Source: an uncultured Bacteroidales bacterium (GTDB taxonomy: Bacteria; Bacteroidota; Bacteroidia; Bacteroidales; Bacteroidaceae). From it: a stretch of 64,000 nucleotides of DNA. Location of the stretch: assembly GCA_937914945.1 (NCBI GenBank), contig CALGJF010000009.1:162534-226533 (forward strand), in the 5' to 3' direction. The position numbers and the translations under genes were made by a program. Positions 17,810-27,643 of the stretch are shown here, one piece after another. Each line of letters begins with the position of its first letter. The first letter of the stretch is position 1. Under the pieces are notes generated by a model. It ran no database searches and was not told the DNA's origin. It saw only the letters and a program-made list of their open reading frames with translations.

Positions 17810-17822
17810 AACTCCATTCATC

Positions 17823-17868
17823 ATAAACCAATCGGGCAGCACTATCTCGTGCTGCCCGATTGGTTTAT
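17823..17868. terminator. Bidirectional hairpin terminator
   Basis: A perfect 20-bp inverted repeat (left arm ATAAACCAATCGGGCAGCAC, 17823-17842; right arm 17849-17868) with a 6-base loop. It lies between the convergent remnant gene and the AsmA-like gene and can serve both strands. Confidence 0.8.
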
Positions 17869-17887
17869 AACTTGCAATTAAGTTTTC

Positions 17888-20428
17888 TTATTTCTTTTTC
17901 TTGAACAAATCCAGCGCACCGTTAATGAGTTTGTTTGCAACCTCCTCCTTGGTGGGCTTGGCAGTTGCGGTGGAGTCGCTCCCCTCCCCTGCGGCGTTCT
18001 CTTTTGAGCTGCCGCCAAGCAGTTTGTTGAGTGCCTCTTCGGCTGCGCCGGCCGCCGCCTTCTTGGCAAGCGAGGCCATGTCTATGCTCACTTTGGGCGA
18101 TGTGAATGTGCCCTTGATATTCATATCCACGGTGCCGAGCTTGGATAGCTTGCCCACGGATGTGGGGATGGTTATCTCGCCCTTGTAGTCGATTGTTTGG
18201 TCAAGGCCTGTGCTGCCCGAGAGGTTCATCTTGTAATCGCCAAGTTTAATATCAAATGGCTTGGTATTTACACGGCCGTCTTTAATAGTAAATTCAATAT
18301 TTATATCTTTAACCTTTGTATCTTTCAACGAGGGCTTTTTAACAATATCGGCCACGGCTTGTATCACGTCCACGTTGTTAAGGCTTAAATCCTTTGTGGA
18401 TAGTGCACCGCTACCGGTGAGTGTGGAAAGTACGGGGCTCATTGTATCGTCGAGTTTTGTATCGATATTTATGTTACCCGAGAAATCGCCTGTGAGCCCG
18501 CTGAAGATAGGTGCAAGGCTGCGTATCACATTAAGTTCCTCGTAAGCCTGTGCAAAGCCTATGTTGCTCAGTTTGAAGCCTCCGTTGAATTGCGGCTCGG
18601 CAGCAGCGGGTGTATGGTAGTAGCCGTTTACAACCACATCGCCACCCATTGTATTGAGCGAGAGGTTCTGCATATCCACCTTGCTGTTTTTAACCACAAG
18701 CTGGCCGTTTACGTTATTTAATCTCATATTATCGAAAATCACCTCTTTGAATGTCGCCTGCATGCGGAAATCTATATTATCGGGTACCTTTATAACGCCT
18801 GTTGCCACCGTGTCGGCAGCTGCTGTCTCCTCGGCGGGAGCAACAGCGGTGGTGTCGGCCGGTGTCATAAAGTCGTTCAAGTTAAAGTGGTTGCTCTTTA
18901 CGTTGAGGGTGCCTTTCAGCGTGCCGTCTTTCAGGGCATATGCCATGTAGTTCTCGAAGCGGCTATCCACGGTAACATCGTTATCGCCAATCTTCACAGT
19001 TGTTTCGCTCAACTGCAAGTAACGGGGTGTGAATGTGAGCAAGGATTTCTTAATATCCACATTGGGCATATCCTCCATGGTGAGAATCATATCATTAAGG
19101 CGCACACTACCCTCGGCCTTTATGTTTTCGTACTGCTCCTTCTCTATGTGCGACATGCGGCCATTTACAGCGAGGTCGGCATTCACCACTCCATTCAACT
19201 GCATATCCTCCAAGGGATAAATATCCTTTATCTTGCCCAAATCGAGTTTTCCTTTTGCTGTGGCATTGAAGGCGAGGTCGCTCATGGGAGTGCGCATGGT
19301 AGCAGTTACGCTGAACGGATTACCCGCCATAACAAAATTGAAAGGATTGATGTTTATCTGTGTGTTATCGGGTGAGCCACCGGGATTATTAACCTTTGCA
19401 GCGATATTGATATTATTCACACCTGCGGGGAGCGATGGATATTGGAACATGGCGTTTTCCACATCGAATGCAACATCGAATGCCGGCACAATGCTGTCGC
19501 CCTGCATGCTACCCTTGGCCCACGCTGTGAGCGTGGCGTTTCCATCGGTTTTCAGCCCCTCAAAATCTTTTGAATATATAGCGGGTATGAGCGACAAAGC
19601 CTCCTTGAAACCAATCTTGTTGCTGTTCAGTTTCAAATCCATATCCATGCCGTTCTCGGTCATGGCCACCCATCCGTCGATGGCAGCCTCAATGGCATTT
19701 AAGCGAAAAGTGTTCTCATTAAGAGTGAATTTGCTGTTTTCAAGGTCGGCATCAATCTTCATATCAGCCGCAATAGCGGCCTTGCTCAAGAATGGGACAC
19801 CATCCATGGCAAATGTAACTCCGTCGGTTTCGGCATCGAGCGAGAGGATTGTGCGGCTGCTGCCGAAATCGCCCGAGCAAGTTGCATCAAGCCCCTGTAC
19901 CTCGGCATACATATTGCCCTGCTTGTCGTCGTAAATAAGATTAAAGTCCTTTATGGCAAGTTCCTGTAATTTTATGCGGAAAGGGGCTGTGGCAGCAGAA
20001 TCCTCGGCTACCGCCTCTTCTACCTCCTCGGTTGCCTTCATTATGTCCCAATTCACAGTGCCGTCGGCAAGCACAATGGCTTTAACCGATGCATCGTCTA
20101 TAAGGATTTCGCGTATGTCGTAACCTTCATCGCCAAAGAGCGACATAAGATTCACCGATGCTGTGAGCCCGCCTGCCGCCACAAGTGTATCGTTCTCAAA
20201 TGCTCCCGCCCCTTTAAGGTAAAAATTTTCAAGTGTAACTGAGGCAAGTGGGAAATTACGTATGAGGCTTATGTCGAGGTTTTCAAAATCGAACTCGGCA
20301 TTAAGCATCTTGTTGCCCTCTTCTTTTACAAGTGCCTCTATTTTGTCTGTAAACAAAAGAGGCAGCGATACGAGCAACAGAAGAATAACTGCTATTACAG
20401 CGGCTGTAATTTTCAAAAATTTCTTCAT
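17888..20428 (-). CDS. AsmA-like outer-membrane biogenesis protein
   Basis: 846 residues. An N-terminal membrane anchor (about 5-28, ITAAVIAVILLLLVSLPLLF) is followed by a very long beta-rich region of the AsmA/TamB-like type. The N-terminal AsmA block includes FDFENLDISLIRNFPLASVT. The C-terminal AsmA_2-like block has LTGSGALSTKDLSLNNVDV and YKGEITIPTSVGKLSKLGTV. Proteins of this class form elongated grooves between inner and outer membranes and take part in phospholipid transport. The C-terminus ends in a lysine-rich tail (DLFKKKK). It lies 150 bases downstream of the hexosaminidase gene, separated by a hairpin. Confidence 0.85.
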   Translation of the reverse strand: MKKFLKITAAVIAVILLLLVSLPLLFTDKIEALVKEEGNKMLNAEFDFENLDISLIRNFPLASVTLENFYLKGAGAFENDTLVAAGGLTASVNLMSLFGDEGYDIREILIDDASVKAIVLADGTVNWDIMKATEEVEEAVAEDSAATAPFRIKLQELAIKDFNLIYDDKQGNMYAEVQGLDATCSGDFGSSRTILSLDAETDGVTFAMDGVPFLSKAAIAADMKIDADLENSKFTLNENTFRLNAIEAAIDGWVAMTENGMDMDLKLNSNKIGFKEALSLIPAIYSKDFEGLKTDGNATLTAWAKGSMQGDSIVPAFDVAFDVENAMFQYPSLPAGVNNINIAAKVNNPGGSPDNTQININPFNFVMAGNPFSVTATMRTPMSDLAFNATAKGKLDLGKIKDIYPLEDMQLNGVVNADLAVNGRMSHIEKEQYENIKAEGSVRLNDMILTMEDMPNVDIKKSLLTFTPRYLQLSETTVKIGDNDVTVDSRFENYMAYALKDGTLKGTLNVKSNHFNLNDFMTPADTTAVAPAEETAAADTVATGVIKVPDNIDFRMQATFKEVIFDNMRLNNVNGQLVVKNSKVDMQNLSLNTMGGDVVVNGYYHTPAAAEPQFNGGFKLSNIGFAQAYEELNVIRSLAPIFSGLTGDFSGNINIDTKLDDTMSPVLSTLTGSGALSTKDLSLNNVDVIQAVADIVKKPSLKDTKVKDINIEFTIKDGRVNTKPFDIKLGDYKMNLSGSTGLDQTIDYKGEITIPTSVGKLSKLGTVDMNIKGTFTSPKVSIDMASLAKKAAAGAAEEALNKLLGGSSKENAAGEGSDSTATAKPTKEEVANKLINGALDLFKKKK

Positions 20429-20465
20429 TGTTACGTTTTAATAAAATTGTTGGTCTTTATCACTA

Positions 20466-20516
20466 TTGTTATCGGTTCGCCTTTCGTGTTGCTGCAACAC
20501 GAAAGGCGAGTCAAAG
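20466..20516. repeat. Hairpin repeat between hexosaminidase and AsmA genes
   Basis: TTGTTATCGG is followed by a perfect 15-bp inverted repeat (CGCCTTTCGTGTTGC, 20478-20492, with 20494-20508) and then GAGTCAA. The ends match the repeat family seen at 12658 and 54220. No T-run follows on either side, so a terminator role is uncertain. Confidence 0.6.
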
Positions 20517-20578
20517 AGATTGGAAATAGACAAAGCTATTGCCGTGTCGGACACAAAAGTGTAGAGTTCTGAAACTCT

Positions 20579-22210
20579 TTACTTAAAGATGTGCTTTCCG
20601 TAATCCACACCTTTCAGATTGTAGTAATGCGCCTCGCCCTGCATACGCTCCACAAACGAGTCGTAAGTGCGTAGCTTTTGGGGAGTCCATCCTGCTTCGG
20701 CCACAGCTGCCAAGCGTGGGAAAGTAAGGTACTGCACCACCGAAGGCTCCTCCACCCACTCGGTCCAGAAGTTGGCCTGCACGCCAAGATAGCGCGATTG
20801 CAACTCGGCAGGGATATTATTCATAGGCTTGTAGTTATATACACGCTCCACGGTTTCGTCGCCATGGCCCTGCGAGCGTGGCTCGCTCTCCAATTTCGAT
20901 TGACGACGATTGATGTAATAAGGTATCTGTGGCGAGAGAATTGTGCTCATTCCGCGTGTAGCGGCATCCTTGGCTGCACCGTCGGCACCTATCCATGCCA
21001 TAATTGTAATATCGTTGCCAAGCGGGGCGGTATTTCCGTGCAGCACCTCGTTCCAGAAGATAAGTTTGCGCTGTTTGCATGCGGGTTTTGCAGCCACATA
21101 ATCCTTCAACTGCTTGTAAAAATGTATTTGCAAATCGCGATATTTTTCGCTGCCAATCTCTTTTAGCAACGCTTGACACTCGCTGTTGCGCTCCCATTTT
21201 GTTGTGGGGCACTCGTCGCCGCCCAAGTGAATGTATCCGAAGGGGAAGATCTCTGTGAGCTCATCGATAACATCCTTGGCAAACTGCACGGCAAGAGGGT
21301 TGGCTACGTTAATCACATCGTTCGACACGCCCTGCCACAACCACACTTCGTGGTTATTTTCGGGGTCGCAGGCAAGGAACTCGGGATATGATGCAACTGC
21401 TGCTTGCGAGTGTCCGGGAATATCAACCTCGGGTACAATCTCAATGAATCGTTCGCGGGCGTATTCTACGACCTCCTTGGCATCCTTTTTTGTGTAGTAA
21501 CCACCATACAAAATACCATCGGGTTTAACATCGCCCCAGCCAAGTACCTTGCTGGCACGCCATGCGCCCACTTCGGTGAGCTTGGGATATTTCTTTATCT
21601 CTATGCGCCAACCTTGGTCTTCGGTAAGATGCCAATGGAAACGGTTCATCTTGTAGGCGGCCATAACATCTATAATTTTCTTTATCTCTTCCTTACCATA
21701 AAAATGGCGGCCCTCGTCGAGCATGAACCCGCGCCAGCCAAAGCGAGGCTCGTCTTTAATATCTATGCAAGGAACGCTCCATTCGGTTATATCCTTGCAG
21801 GGTACTGCAGCCATCACATTGCGAGGCATCAACTGTTTCAAAGTTTGCAAGGCATAGAAGAGGCCTGCGGGCTTTGAAACAGAAATCTTTATACCATCCT
21901 GCTCCACTTTAAGTGTATAGCCCTCGGGAGCGAGCGAAGCATCAAGCGACACAACTATTTGCGCATTGGTGCTTTTTTTTGTAGTTTTCACTGCAATGTT
22001 TGTTGCTTTTTTGAAATCGCGGGCAAAATTCTTGAACACCGCAACAAGGCTGTCGCCCTCGTATGCGGGCACTGTTGCTCTTATCTTTTTAGGAAATGTG
22101 AAACTACCCTCGCCCACCGTCATCTGTGCCGGTTGGGGAATAATTGATATATTGCCTGCAAACAGTGTTGTGGCAACAAGGCATAAAAGCGATAATACAA
22201 TCTTCTTCAT
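20579..22210 (-). CDS. Beta-N-acetylhexosaminidase (GH20)
   Basis: 543 residues. Signal peptide (about 1-18), a GH20b-like N-terminal domain beginning ISIIPQPAQM, and a TIM-barrel catalytic domain from about 150. Catalytic D332-E333 sit in HLGGDECP, and HWHLTEDQGWRIE (192-204) and EVDIPGHSQA are typical GH20 blocks. The enzyme removes terminal GlcNAc or GalNAc from glycans in the periplasm or on the surface. No SusC/SusD pair is present nearby, so it is probably not part of a polysaccharide utilisation locus. It lies 7 bases downstream of the Mpv17-like gene. Confidence 0.93.
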   Translation of the reverse strand: MKKIVLSLLCLVATTLFAGNISIIPQPAQMTVGEGSFTFPKKIRATVPAYEGDSLVAVFKNFARDFKKATNIAVKTTKKSTNAQIVVSLDASLAPEGYTLKVEQDGIKISVSKPAGLFYALQTLKQLMPRNVMAAVPCKDITEWSVPCIDIKDEPRFGWRGFMLDEGRHFYGKEEIKKIIDVMAAYKMNRFHWHLTEDQGWRIEIKKYPKLTEVGAWRASKVLGWGDVKPDGILYGGYYTKKDAKEVVEYARERFIEIVPEVDIPGHSQAAVASYPEFLACDPENNHEVWLWQGVSNDVINVANPLAVQFAKDVIDELTEIFPFGYIHLGGDECPTTKWERNSECQALLKEIGSEKYRDLQIHFYKQLKDYVAAKPACKQRKLIFWNEVLHGNTAPLGNDITIMAWIGADGAAKDAATRGMSTILSPQIPYYINRRQSKLESEPRSQGHGDETVERVYNYKPMNNIPAELQSRYLGVQANFWTEWVEEPSVVQYLTFPRLAAVAEAGWTPQKLRTYDSFVERMQGEAHYYNLKGVDYGKHIFK

Positions 22211-22217
22211 AATTATT

Positions 22218-22913
22218 TTATTTATTATTAGACATTACTGCAGCTATTGACAATAGCACGCCAAGCACAATGCTTAGCGATGCGGCAAAAAGCACCTGAT
22301 AGGCTGCCGGCAACATGAATGTGATGGTGTGTGCCGGAATCCAGAAGAGAGGGATTGTGCGTTTGAATACAAAGCCCCACTGTACCTTCCAATTGAGCGA
22401 TGCAATTATATCGCCAAATTTAATGGGGGTAACAAGCGATGCCAGCTTACCTCCACAGTTTAATATATGGGTATCGGTAATCTTGTGCAATGTCATGAAC
22501 ATTGGTGCAAAGAAACAGTTCATTGCGGTGGAGATACAGAGTGCATCAACGAACTTTGCCCAGCTTATTGGAGCGCGCATTGCATCTACCATACCTGCAA
22601 GACCGCAACTTTCGAGCATAACGGGGACACCGGTGGAAAATATCTTCATGGCAACGGCAATCATCACACCGAGGACTCCCCACACAATGGCACGCGACAT
22701 AATGCCATAGCCTTTATACATATATACCCCTTGCTTGATTCTCAAACCAAGCATCTCGCCTATTGATGAGAGTATCATAAATTTAACAAAAGCCATAACA
22801 TAGGGGTGTGCGGCATTGTACTCTTTGTAGTAACCAAACAGTGTGTTGCTCACAAAGAATGGAACAAGCAAGGCTGCCACGCATATTATAAATAGAATAT
22901 CAGACTTTTTCAT
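22218..22913 (-). CDS. Mpv17/PMP22-like integral membrane protein
   Basis: 231 residues with about five or six hydrophobic segments (FIICVAALLVPFFVSNTLFG, AIVWGVLGVMIAVAMKIF, YQVLFAASLSIVLGVLLSI). The pattern WKVQWGFVFKRTIPLFWIPAHTITFMLP is cut here into blocks WKVQWGFVFKRTI and PLFWIPAHTITFMLP; both resemble the Mpv17/PMP22 family seen in Bacteroidetes. Function is unknown. It lies 9 bases downstream of the aminotransferase gene and 7 bases upstream of the hexosaminidase gene, so the three probably share a transcript. Confidence 0.6.
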   Translation of the reverse strand: MKKSDILFIICVAALLVPFFVSNTLFGYYKEYNAAHPYVMAFVKFMILSSIGEMLGLRIKQGVYMYKGYGIMSRAIVWGVLGVMIAVAMKIFSTGVPVMLESCGLAGMVDAMRAPISWAKFVDALCISTAMNCFFAPMFMTLHKITDTHILNCGGKLASLVTPIKFGDIIASLNWKVQWGFVFKRTIPLFWIPAHTITFMLPAAYQVLFAASLSIVLGVLLSIAAVMSNNK

Positions 22914-22922
22914 AATCTATAT

Positions 22923-24230
22923 TTAGCTGTGGTTTTTGTTAAACAGTGCCAAACGCTCATCAAGCATGGCATAGTGGTGTGGCTTAATATTTGACGAGCA
23001 GGCGCGTATTCCCTTGCGTGTGCCACCGGTTGTCGATAGGTCTATGCCGCTCACTCCATAATAGAGCAATTCTTTCAAAAGCTCGGCACCGTCCATATCT
23101 TTATAACCCATTGTAAAGAAGAAACCGTCGCTCACAGGCTTGTCGTCGTCTTTGTCGTAGACCACATTAAAGCCGTTACGTTCCAAAATCTCTTTGAGGC
23201 GTGCAGTGCGTGTGGCATACTCCTTTATATCGCCCACAAAATCATACTCGCCGTCGCAAGCTGCTTTGAGCATGGCTGCCATGGCATATTGCGCCGAATG
23301 CGAAACGCCCGACGAGAAGGTATAAAGGAATACGTAGGCGTATGCAGCGCCAAAGCGTGCTATGCCATAACGTTCTCTCAGGCTGTCGTAGTGTCGTTCA
23401 AAAAGTTTATCAGAAATACAAGCCATGGCAATACGCTGCCCTGCATAACTGAAAATCTTGGAGGCACTCATGAGCATAACATAGTTATCGGTGTATTTCG
23501 ACACGCTGGGCTGGAACGGAGCCTCAAACGGGCGACTCATATCCTTGCGGAAGTCCATTGTCATGTATGCAAGGTCCTCAATAACCACCACATCGTGCTT
23601 TGTGGCAAGGCGGCCTATTATCTCCAGCTCCTCGTCGTTAAGACACATCCATGTGGGGTTGTTGGGGCTTGAATAGAGAACGGCACAGATGTTGCCTTGT
23701 GCAAAATAGCTCTCCAATTTGTCCTCAAGTTTTTTACCGCGATAATCGGCAATATCGAACGAGGCTATCTTCACGCCTATTACATTGGCCTGCATCTTCT
23801 GCACGGGAAAGCCCGGGTCTATGTATAGCACGGTATCCTTTTGCGGCGATAATTGCGATGCAAGCATAAGCGCAGCGAAGGATGCCTGCATTGAGCCCAC
23901 GGTGGGGATGCAGCCTTGCGGGTTTATATCGGTATCGATAAAGGCTTTTACAAAGCGCGAAGCCTGCTCCTTCACTTCGGGGATACCATCAATAATGGGA
24001 TATACCGATGCAACACCGCGTTGCAATGCATCGCACTCGGCCTTAACGCCTATTGCCGATGGGGGCAGCCCCGGCACGCCCATCTCAAAATGAATGAACT
24101 CGGAACCTGTGGCAGCTTCGGCGGCACGCACCACCGCACCTACTTGACGAATTGAGGCTTTCTTTACATCGGTAATCTCGAGTTCTTTCATTATGCCGTC
24201 GATAACAGACGGCTCTATTACGGTTTTCAT
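22923..24230 (-). CDS. PLP-dependent aminotransferase, class I/II
   Basis: 435 residues. Fold type I aminotransferase with the substrate/PLP motif SSPNNPTW (asparagine near 191), D219 in VIEDLAYM, the Schiff-base lysine K258 in MSASKIFSYAGQR and phosphate-binding R266. Family members transfer amino groups between amino acids and 2-oxo acids in the cytoplasm; the specific substrate cannot be read from the sequence. It is the first gene after the ettA terminator. Confidence 0.88.
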   Translation of the reverse strand: MKTVIEPSVIDGIMKELEITDVKKASIRQVGAVVRAAEAATGSEFIHFEMGVPGLPPSAIGVKAECDALQRGVASVYPIIDGIPEVKEQASRFVKAFIDTDINPQGCIPTVGSMQASFAALMLASQLSPQKDTVLYIDPGFPVQKMQANVIGVKIASFDIADYRGKKLEDKLESYFAQGNICAVLYSSPNNPTWMCLNDEELEIIGRLATKHDVVVIEDLAYMTMDFRKDMSRPFEAPFQPSVSKYTDNYVMLMSASKIFSYAGQRIAMACISDKLFERHYDSLRERYGIARFGAAYAYVFLYTFSSGVSHSAQYAMAAMLKAACDGEYDFVGDIKEYATRTARLKEILERNGFNVVYDKDDDKPVSDGFFFTMGYKDMDGAELLKELLYYGVSGIDLSTTGGTRKGIRACSSNIKPHHYAMLDERLALFNKNHS

Positions 24231-24257
24231 TGTAATATCATTTTATAAAAACAGAAA

Positions 24258-24291
24258 GGGTTGTACCGCTGCATGAGCAGCAGTACAACCC
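24258..24291 (-). terminator. Terminator of ettA
   Basis: Arms GGGTTGTACCGCTGC (24258-24272) and 24277-24291 pair with one G-T mismatch around a 4-base loop. Read on the minus strand, the hairpin follows the ettA stop and is followed by TTTCTGTTTTTA. Confidence 0.75.
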
Positions 24292-24298
24292 CACATAA

Positions 24299-25996
24299 TC
24301 AATCCTCCATTAATTTGCGATAGCGAGCTTTCTTGGGTTCTTCAATGCCCAAGCGGCGCATCTTGTTCTCCTCATAATCGGAATATGAGCCCTCGAAACA
24401 GAATACATTGCCATCGCCCTCAAATGCTATGATGTGTGTGCATATACGGTCGAGGAACCAGCGGTCGTGGCTGATAACCACCGCACAACCGGCAAAGTTC
24501 TCCAAGCCCTCCTCCAATGCGCGCAGTGTGTTTACGTCGATATCATTGGTAGGCTCATCGAGCAAGAGTACGTTACCACACTCTTTGAGAGCCATCGCAA
24601 GGTGCAGGCGGTTACGCTCACCACCCGACAGTACACCGCATTTTTTCTCTTGGTCGGCACCGGTGAAGTTAAAGCGCGACAGATATGCGCGCACATTTAC
24701 CTCTTTTGTTCCAAGGCGCATGAGTTCGTTACCCTGGCTTATAACCTCATATACCGACTTGTCGGCTACAATATCCTTGTGTGTCTGGTCCACATAGGCT
24801 ATTTTAACAGTTTCGCCCACCTCAAAGGTGCCGCTATCCACGCTCTCCAAGCCCATAATCATGCGGAAAAGGGTTGTTTTACCTGCGCCGTTGGGGCCTA
24901 TCACACCCACAATACCGTTGGGCGGGAGCATAAATTCAAGATCGGTAAAGAGGGTTTTTGAACCAAAAGATTTTGAAACCTTGTCGGCTACAATAACCTT
25001 GTTACCCAAACGGGGGCCGTTGGGGATAAATATCTCGAGTTTCTCCTCACGCTCCTTTTGGTCCTCGTTAAGCATACGTTCGTATGAGTTCAAACGAGCC
25101 TTTCCCTTTGCTTGGCGAGCCTTTGGTGCCATGCGCACCCACTCGAGCTCGCGCTCCAGAGTCTTGCGGCGTTTGCTTGCACTCTTCTCCTCTTGTTCCA
25201 TGCGCTTGGTCTTTTGGTCGAGCCACGAAGAGTAGTTGCCCTGCCAGGGAATTCCCTCGCCACGGTCAAGTTCAAGAATCCAGCCGGCTACATCATCAAG
25301 GAAATAACGGTCGTGGGTAACGGCAATAACGGTGCCCTCGTATTGGTTCAAATGTTGTTCGAGCCAATCGATGCTCTCGGCATCCAAGTGGTTGGTAGGC
25401 TCGTCGAGCAAGAGCACATCGGGTTTCTGCAAGAGCAGGCGGCACAGGGCTACACGGCGGCGTTCGCCACCCGAAAGATGATCTACAAGTTCATCGCCAT
25501 TGGGGCAACGCAAAGCAGCCATTGCACGCTCGAGCTTGCTGTCGAGGTTCCAGGCATCGGTTGCATCTATGATATCCTGCAATTCAGCTTGGCGAGCAAA
25601 AAGAGCATTCATCTTATCTTCGTTCTCATAATATTCGGGCAAACCGAATTTGTTGTTTATCTCCTCATACTCGTTAAGGGCATCCACTGTGGCCTGCACG
25701 CCCTCCATAACAACCTCTTTCACCGTCTTTCCATCTTGCAAATGAGGCTCCTGTGGCAAATACCCCACGGTGTATCCGGGAGACCACACTACCTCGCCCT
25801 GATATTCGTTGTCGAGGCCGGCAATAATCTTCATAAGGGTAGATTTACCCGAACCGTTCATACCTATGATACCGATTTTTGCACCATAGAAGAACGACAG
25901 ATAAATGTTTTTAAGTACCTGTTTGTTATTTTGGCGAATGGTTTTATTCAACCCCACCATTGAAAAAATGATTTTTTTGTCATCAACAGTTGCCAT
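24299..25996 (-). CDS. ettA: Energy-dependent translational throttle EttA (ABC-F)
   Basis: 565 residues with two ABC ATPase domains: Walker A GMNGSGKST and GPNGAGKTT, signatures LSGGERRRVALCRLL and LSGGERNRLHLAMAL, and Walker B LLLDEPTNHLDAES and LLLDEPTNDIDVNT. An inter-domain linker rich in basic residues (SASKRRKTLERELEWVRM) connects them. No membrane domain is present, which fits the ABC-F class. EttA gates the ribosome's first elongation step according to the ATP/ADP ratio. A terminator follows at 24258. Confidence 0.94.
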   Translation of the reverse strand: MATVDDKKIIFSMVGLNKTIRQNNKQVLKNIYLSFFYGAKIGIIGMNGSGKSTLMKIIAGLDNEYQGEVVWSPGYTVGYLPQEPHLQDGKTVKEVVMEGVQATVDALNEYEEINNKFGLPEYYENEDKMNALFARQAELQDIIDATDAWNLDSKLERAMAALRCPNGDELVDHLSGGERRRVALCRLLLQKPDVLLLDEPTNHLDAESIDWLEQHLNQYEGTVIAVTHDRYFLDDVAGWILELDRGEGIPWQGNYSSWLDQKTKRMEQEEKSASKRRKTLERELEWVRMAPKARQAKGKARLNSYERMLNEDQKEREEKLEIFIPNGPRLGNKVIVADKVSKSFGSKTLFTDLEFMLPPNGIVGVIGPNGAGKTTLFRMIMGLESVDSGTFEVGETVKIAYVDQTHKDIVADKSVYEVISQGNELMRLGTKEVNVRAYLSRFNFTGADQEKKCGVLSGGERNRLHLAMALKECGNVLLLDEPTNDIDVNTLRALEEGLENFAGCAVVISHDRWFLDRICTHIIAFEGDGNVFCFEGSYSDYEENKMRRLGIEEPKKARYRKLMED

Positions 25997-26113
25997 AAGC
26001 TATATATTAAATTTATAATCATTTACACTCTTAAGAATCATGGAATACTCCATTTTAACAAATATTCTACAAATATACGATTTTATTTGTTACAATCATA
26101 CATTATATATAAT

Positions 26114-26139
26114 AAAAGCACAGTTTTACCTGTGCAAAA
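26114..26139 (-). terminator. Terminator after the radical SAM gene
   Basis: A GCACAG/CTGTGC stem (26118-26123 and 26130-26135), extended by A/T flanks, is followed on the minus strand by TTTTATT. It lies about 50 bases past the stop of the radical SAM gene. Confidence 0.55.
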
Positions 26140-26189
26140 TGTTTCGCTTGCGGTGCATTTATACAAAAAGCACTTTAATCAACAAACTG

Positions 26190-26873
26190 CTACCCCACAC
26201 CAAGGTCGGTATTTTCGGCAAGCACCTCTATACGTTCATCATCTTTTATTTGCGGATAGACCTCGCTCATAAACCATGCGGCAAGGGCATCGTTGCGCTT
26301 AACAGCGGTGGTATTGTTGCAAAAAAGATTTACACTGAAATATTCAAAATATTGTTTTGCCGTTTCAATATCGGCAAGAATACGTTCGCGGCTGTCATCG
26401 GCTGTGCAGCAAAGCAGGCATACGCCTTTGAAATATTTTGCCACATCGGCAGCTGTGACATCAGCCGACACGCCCTTGTTCCACAGCTTGCGCTGCGCAG
26501 GGGAAAAACTCTCGATTCCACAACGAAACTTAACCGTGGCGGGAGCAAATTGAGCTGCAAAATCGGCCAGACGATGGCGGTACATATAATGCGCCTCGAA
26601 CCATAGCGTGTGAATACCCCTTTCGCGCACAACCTTTTTAATGAGTTCAATGGTTGCAACATCAAGTTCGGGAGCCGACCCCGAGTTTATTATATCGAGC
26701 ACGCCATACACGCCTGTTACCTGCTGCAACACGGCACGGTTTGTTTCAAAAGGGTTGTCGCTTGTATCGCTGTGATAGTCGCAAAATGCACATTTACCCC
26801 AACGGCATCCGCGACCTTGCAACAGCACAAATTCGCGGGGCATTTTTGTGTGTATGAGAGAATATCTATCCAT
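26190..26873 (-). CDS. Radical SAM protein, probably linked to queuosine-precursor salvage
   Basis: 227 residues. The cluster motif is GCRWGKCAFCDYH, with cysteines 23, 28 and 31 spaced C-x4-C-x2-C, one residue wider than the standard C-x3-C-x2-C. The rest fits a short radical SAM barrel (IINSGSAPELDVATIELI, VKFRCGIESFSPAQRKLW). The start overlaps the transporter gene upstream by 8 bases, which suggests coupled translation. Because the partner is a YhhQ-type queuosine-precursor transporter, a role in processing an imported deazapurine (as for queuine lyase QueL) is plausible, but this is inference from context. Confidence 0.7.
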   Translation of the reverse strand: MDRYSLIHTKMPREFVLLQGRGCRWGKCAFCDYHSDTSDNPFETNRAVLQQVTGVYGVLDIINSGSAPELDVATIELIKKVVRERGIHTLWFEAHYMYRHRLADFAAQFAPATVKFRCGIESFSPAQRKLWNKGVSADVTAADVAKYFKGVCLLCCTADDSRERILADIETAKQYFEYFSVNLFCNNTTAVKRNDALAAWFMSEVYPQIKDDERIEVLAENTDLGVG

Positions 26874-27549
26874 TGTGCCGGGCTCTTAATATACTGCGCT
26901 TGAGCATTACAATAACAGCGTATGCCATTGGGGTGCCAAAGAGCACCTCGATACCCAGCTTCATGCAATATTGAAAAGCTATCATCAGCAACAAATCGCG
27001 CGTGCTCAAAATACCCAGGAATGCAATGAGCACAAACGGCAAGGTGTCAAGCAGGTAACCTATAACAGATGAGCCTATTGTGCGCATCCAAAGAAAACGG
27101 CCGCGAGTGATTTTTTTTATTCGCTCCATGAACCAAGCATTGGATAGCTCGCCAAGCAGAAATCCGGCAAGGGAGCCTATAACAATGCGCGGTACATATG
27201 TAAAAATGGTATTATAAGAGACAGCTGTGGCATCGAGATAATCGAGCGAGGGCAGCCAAACGCCCACCTGCGTACACGCAACCATGATTATATTACACAC
27301 AAAAGTGGTCCATATAACCTTGCGGGCGGTACGATAGCCCCAAATTTCGGTGAGCACATCACCCAACATATAGGCAAAGGGGAAGGTGATTGTTCCCGCA
27401 TCAAAATAAAAAAGACCAAAGAATCCGATTATTTTCACCGCCATTATGTTCGACACCAAATAGAGCGTAACAAACAGGGCAGTAACGACCATAAGCGGCA
27501 TATAGCCGCCTGTTCGGTTTTTGAAAGGGTTTTCCGATACCTTATTCAT
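26866..27549 (-). CDS. yhhQ: Queuosine precursor transporter (YhhQ/VUT family)
   Basis: 227 residues with six hydrophobic segments. The DUF165/VUT signature is clear: YLVSNIMAVKIIGFFGLFY, DAGTITFPFAYMLGDVLTE, WGYRTARKVIW and a late LDTLPFVLIAF. Members import queuine or preQ1-type bases for tRNA modification. The downstream radical SAM gene overlaps by 8 bases. No preQ1 riboswitch was recognised upstream. Confidence 0.87.
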   Translation of the reverse strand: MNKVSENPFKNRTGGYMPLMVVTALFVTLYLVSNIMAVKIIGFFGLFYFDAGTITFPFAYMLGDVLTEIWGYRTARKVIWTTFVCNIIMVACTQVGVWLPSLDYLDATAVSYNTIFTYVPRIVIGSLAGFLLGELSNAWFMERIKKITRGRFLWMRTIGSSVIGYLLDTLPFVLIAFLGILSTRDLLLMIAFQYCMKLGIEVLFGTPMAYAVIVMLKRSILRARHNG

Positions 27550-27643
27550 AATGTTTTTGATTTTCGCCTACAAAATTAGTGTCAAGAATGTAATTACACA
27601 AATAATCCAAGGTGCATTTTACTACAATCCCTGCCGGGGATAG

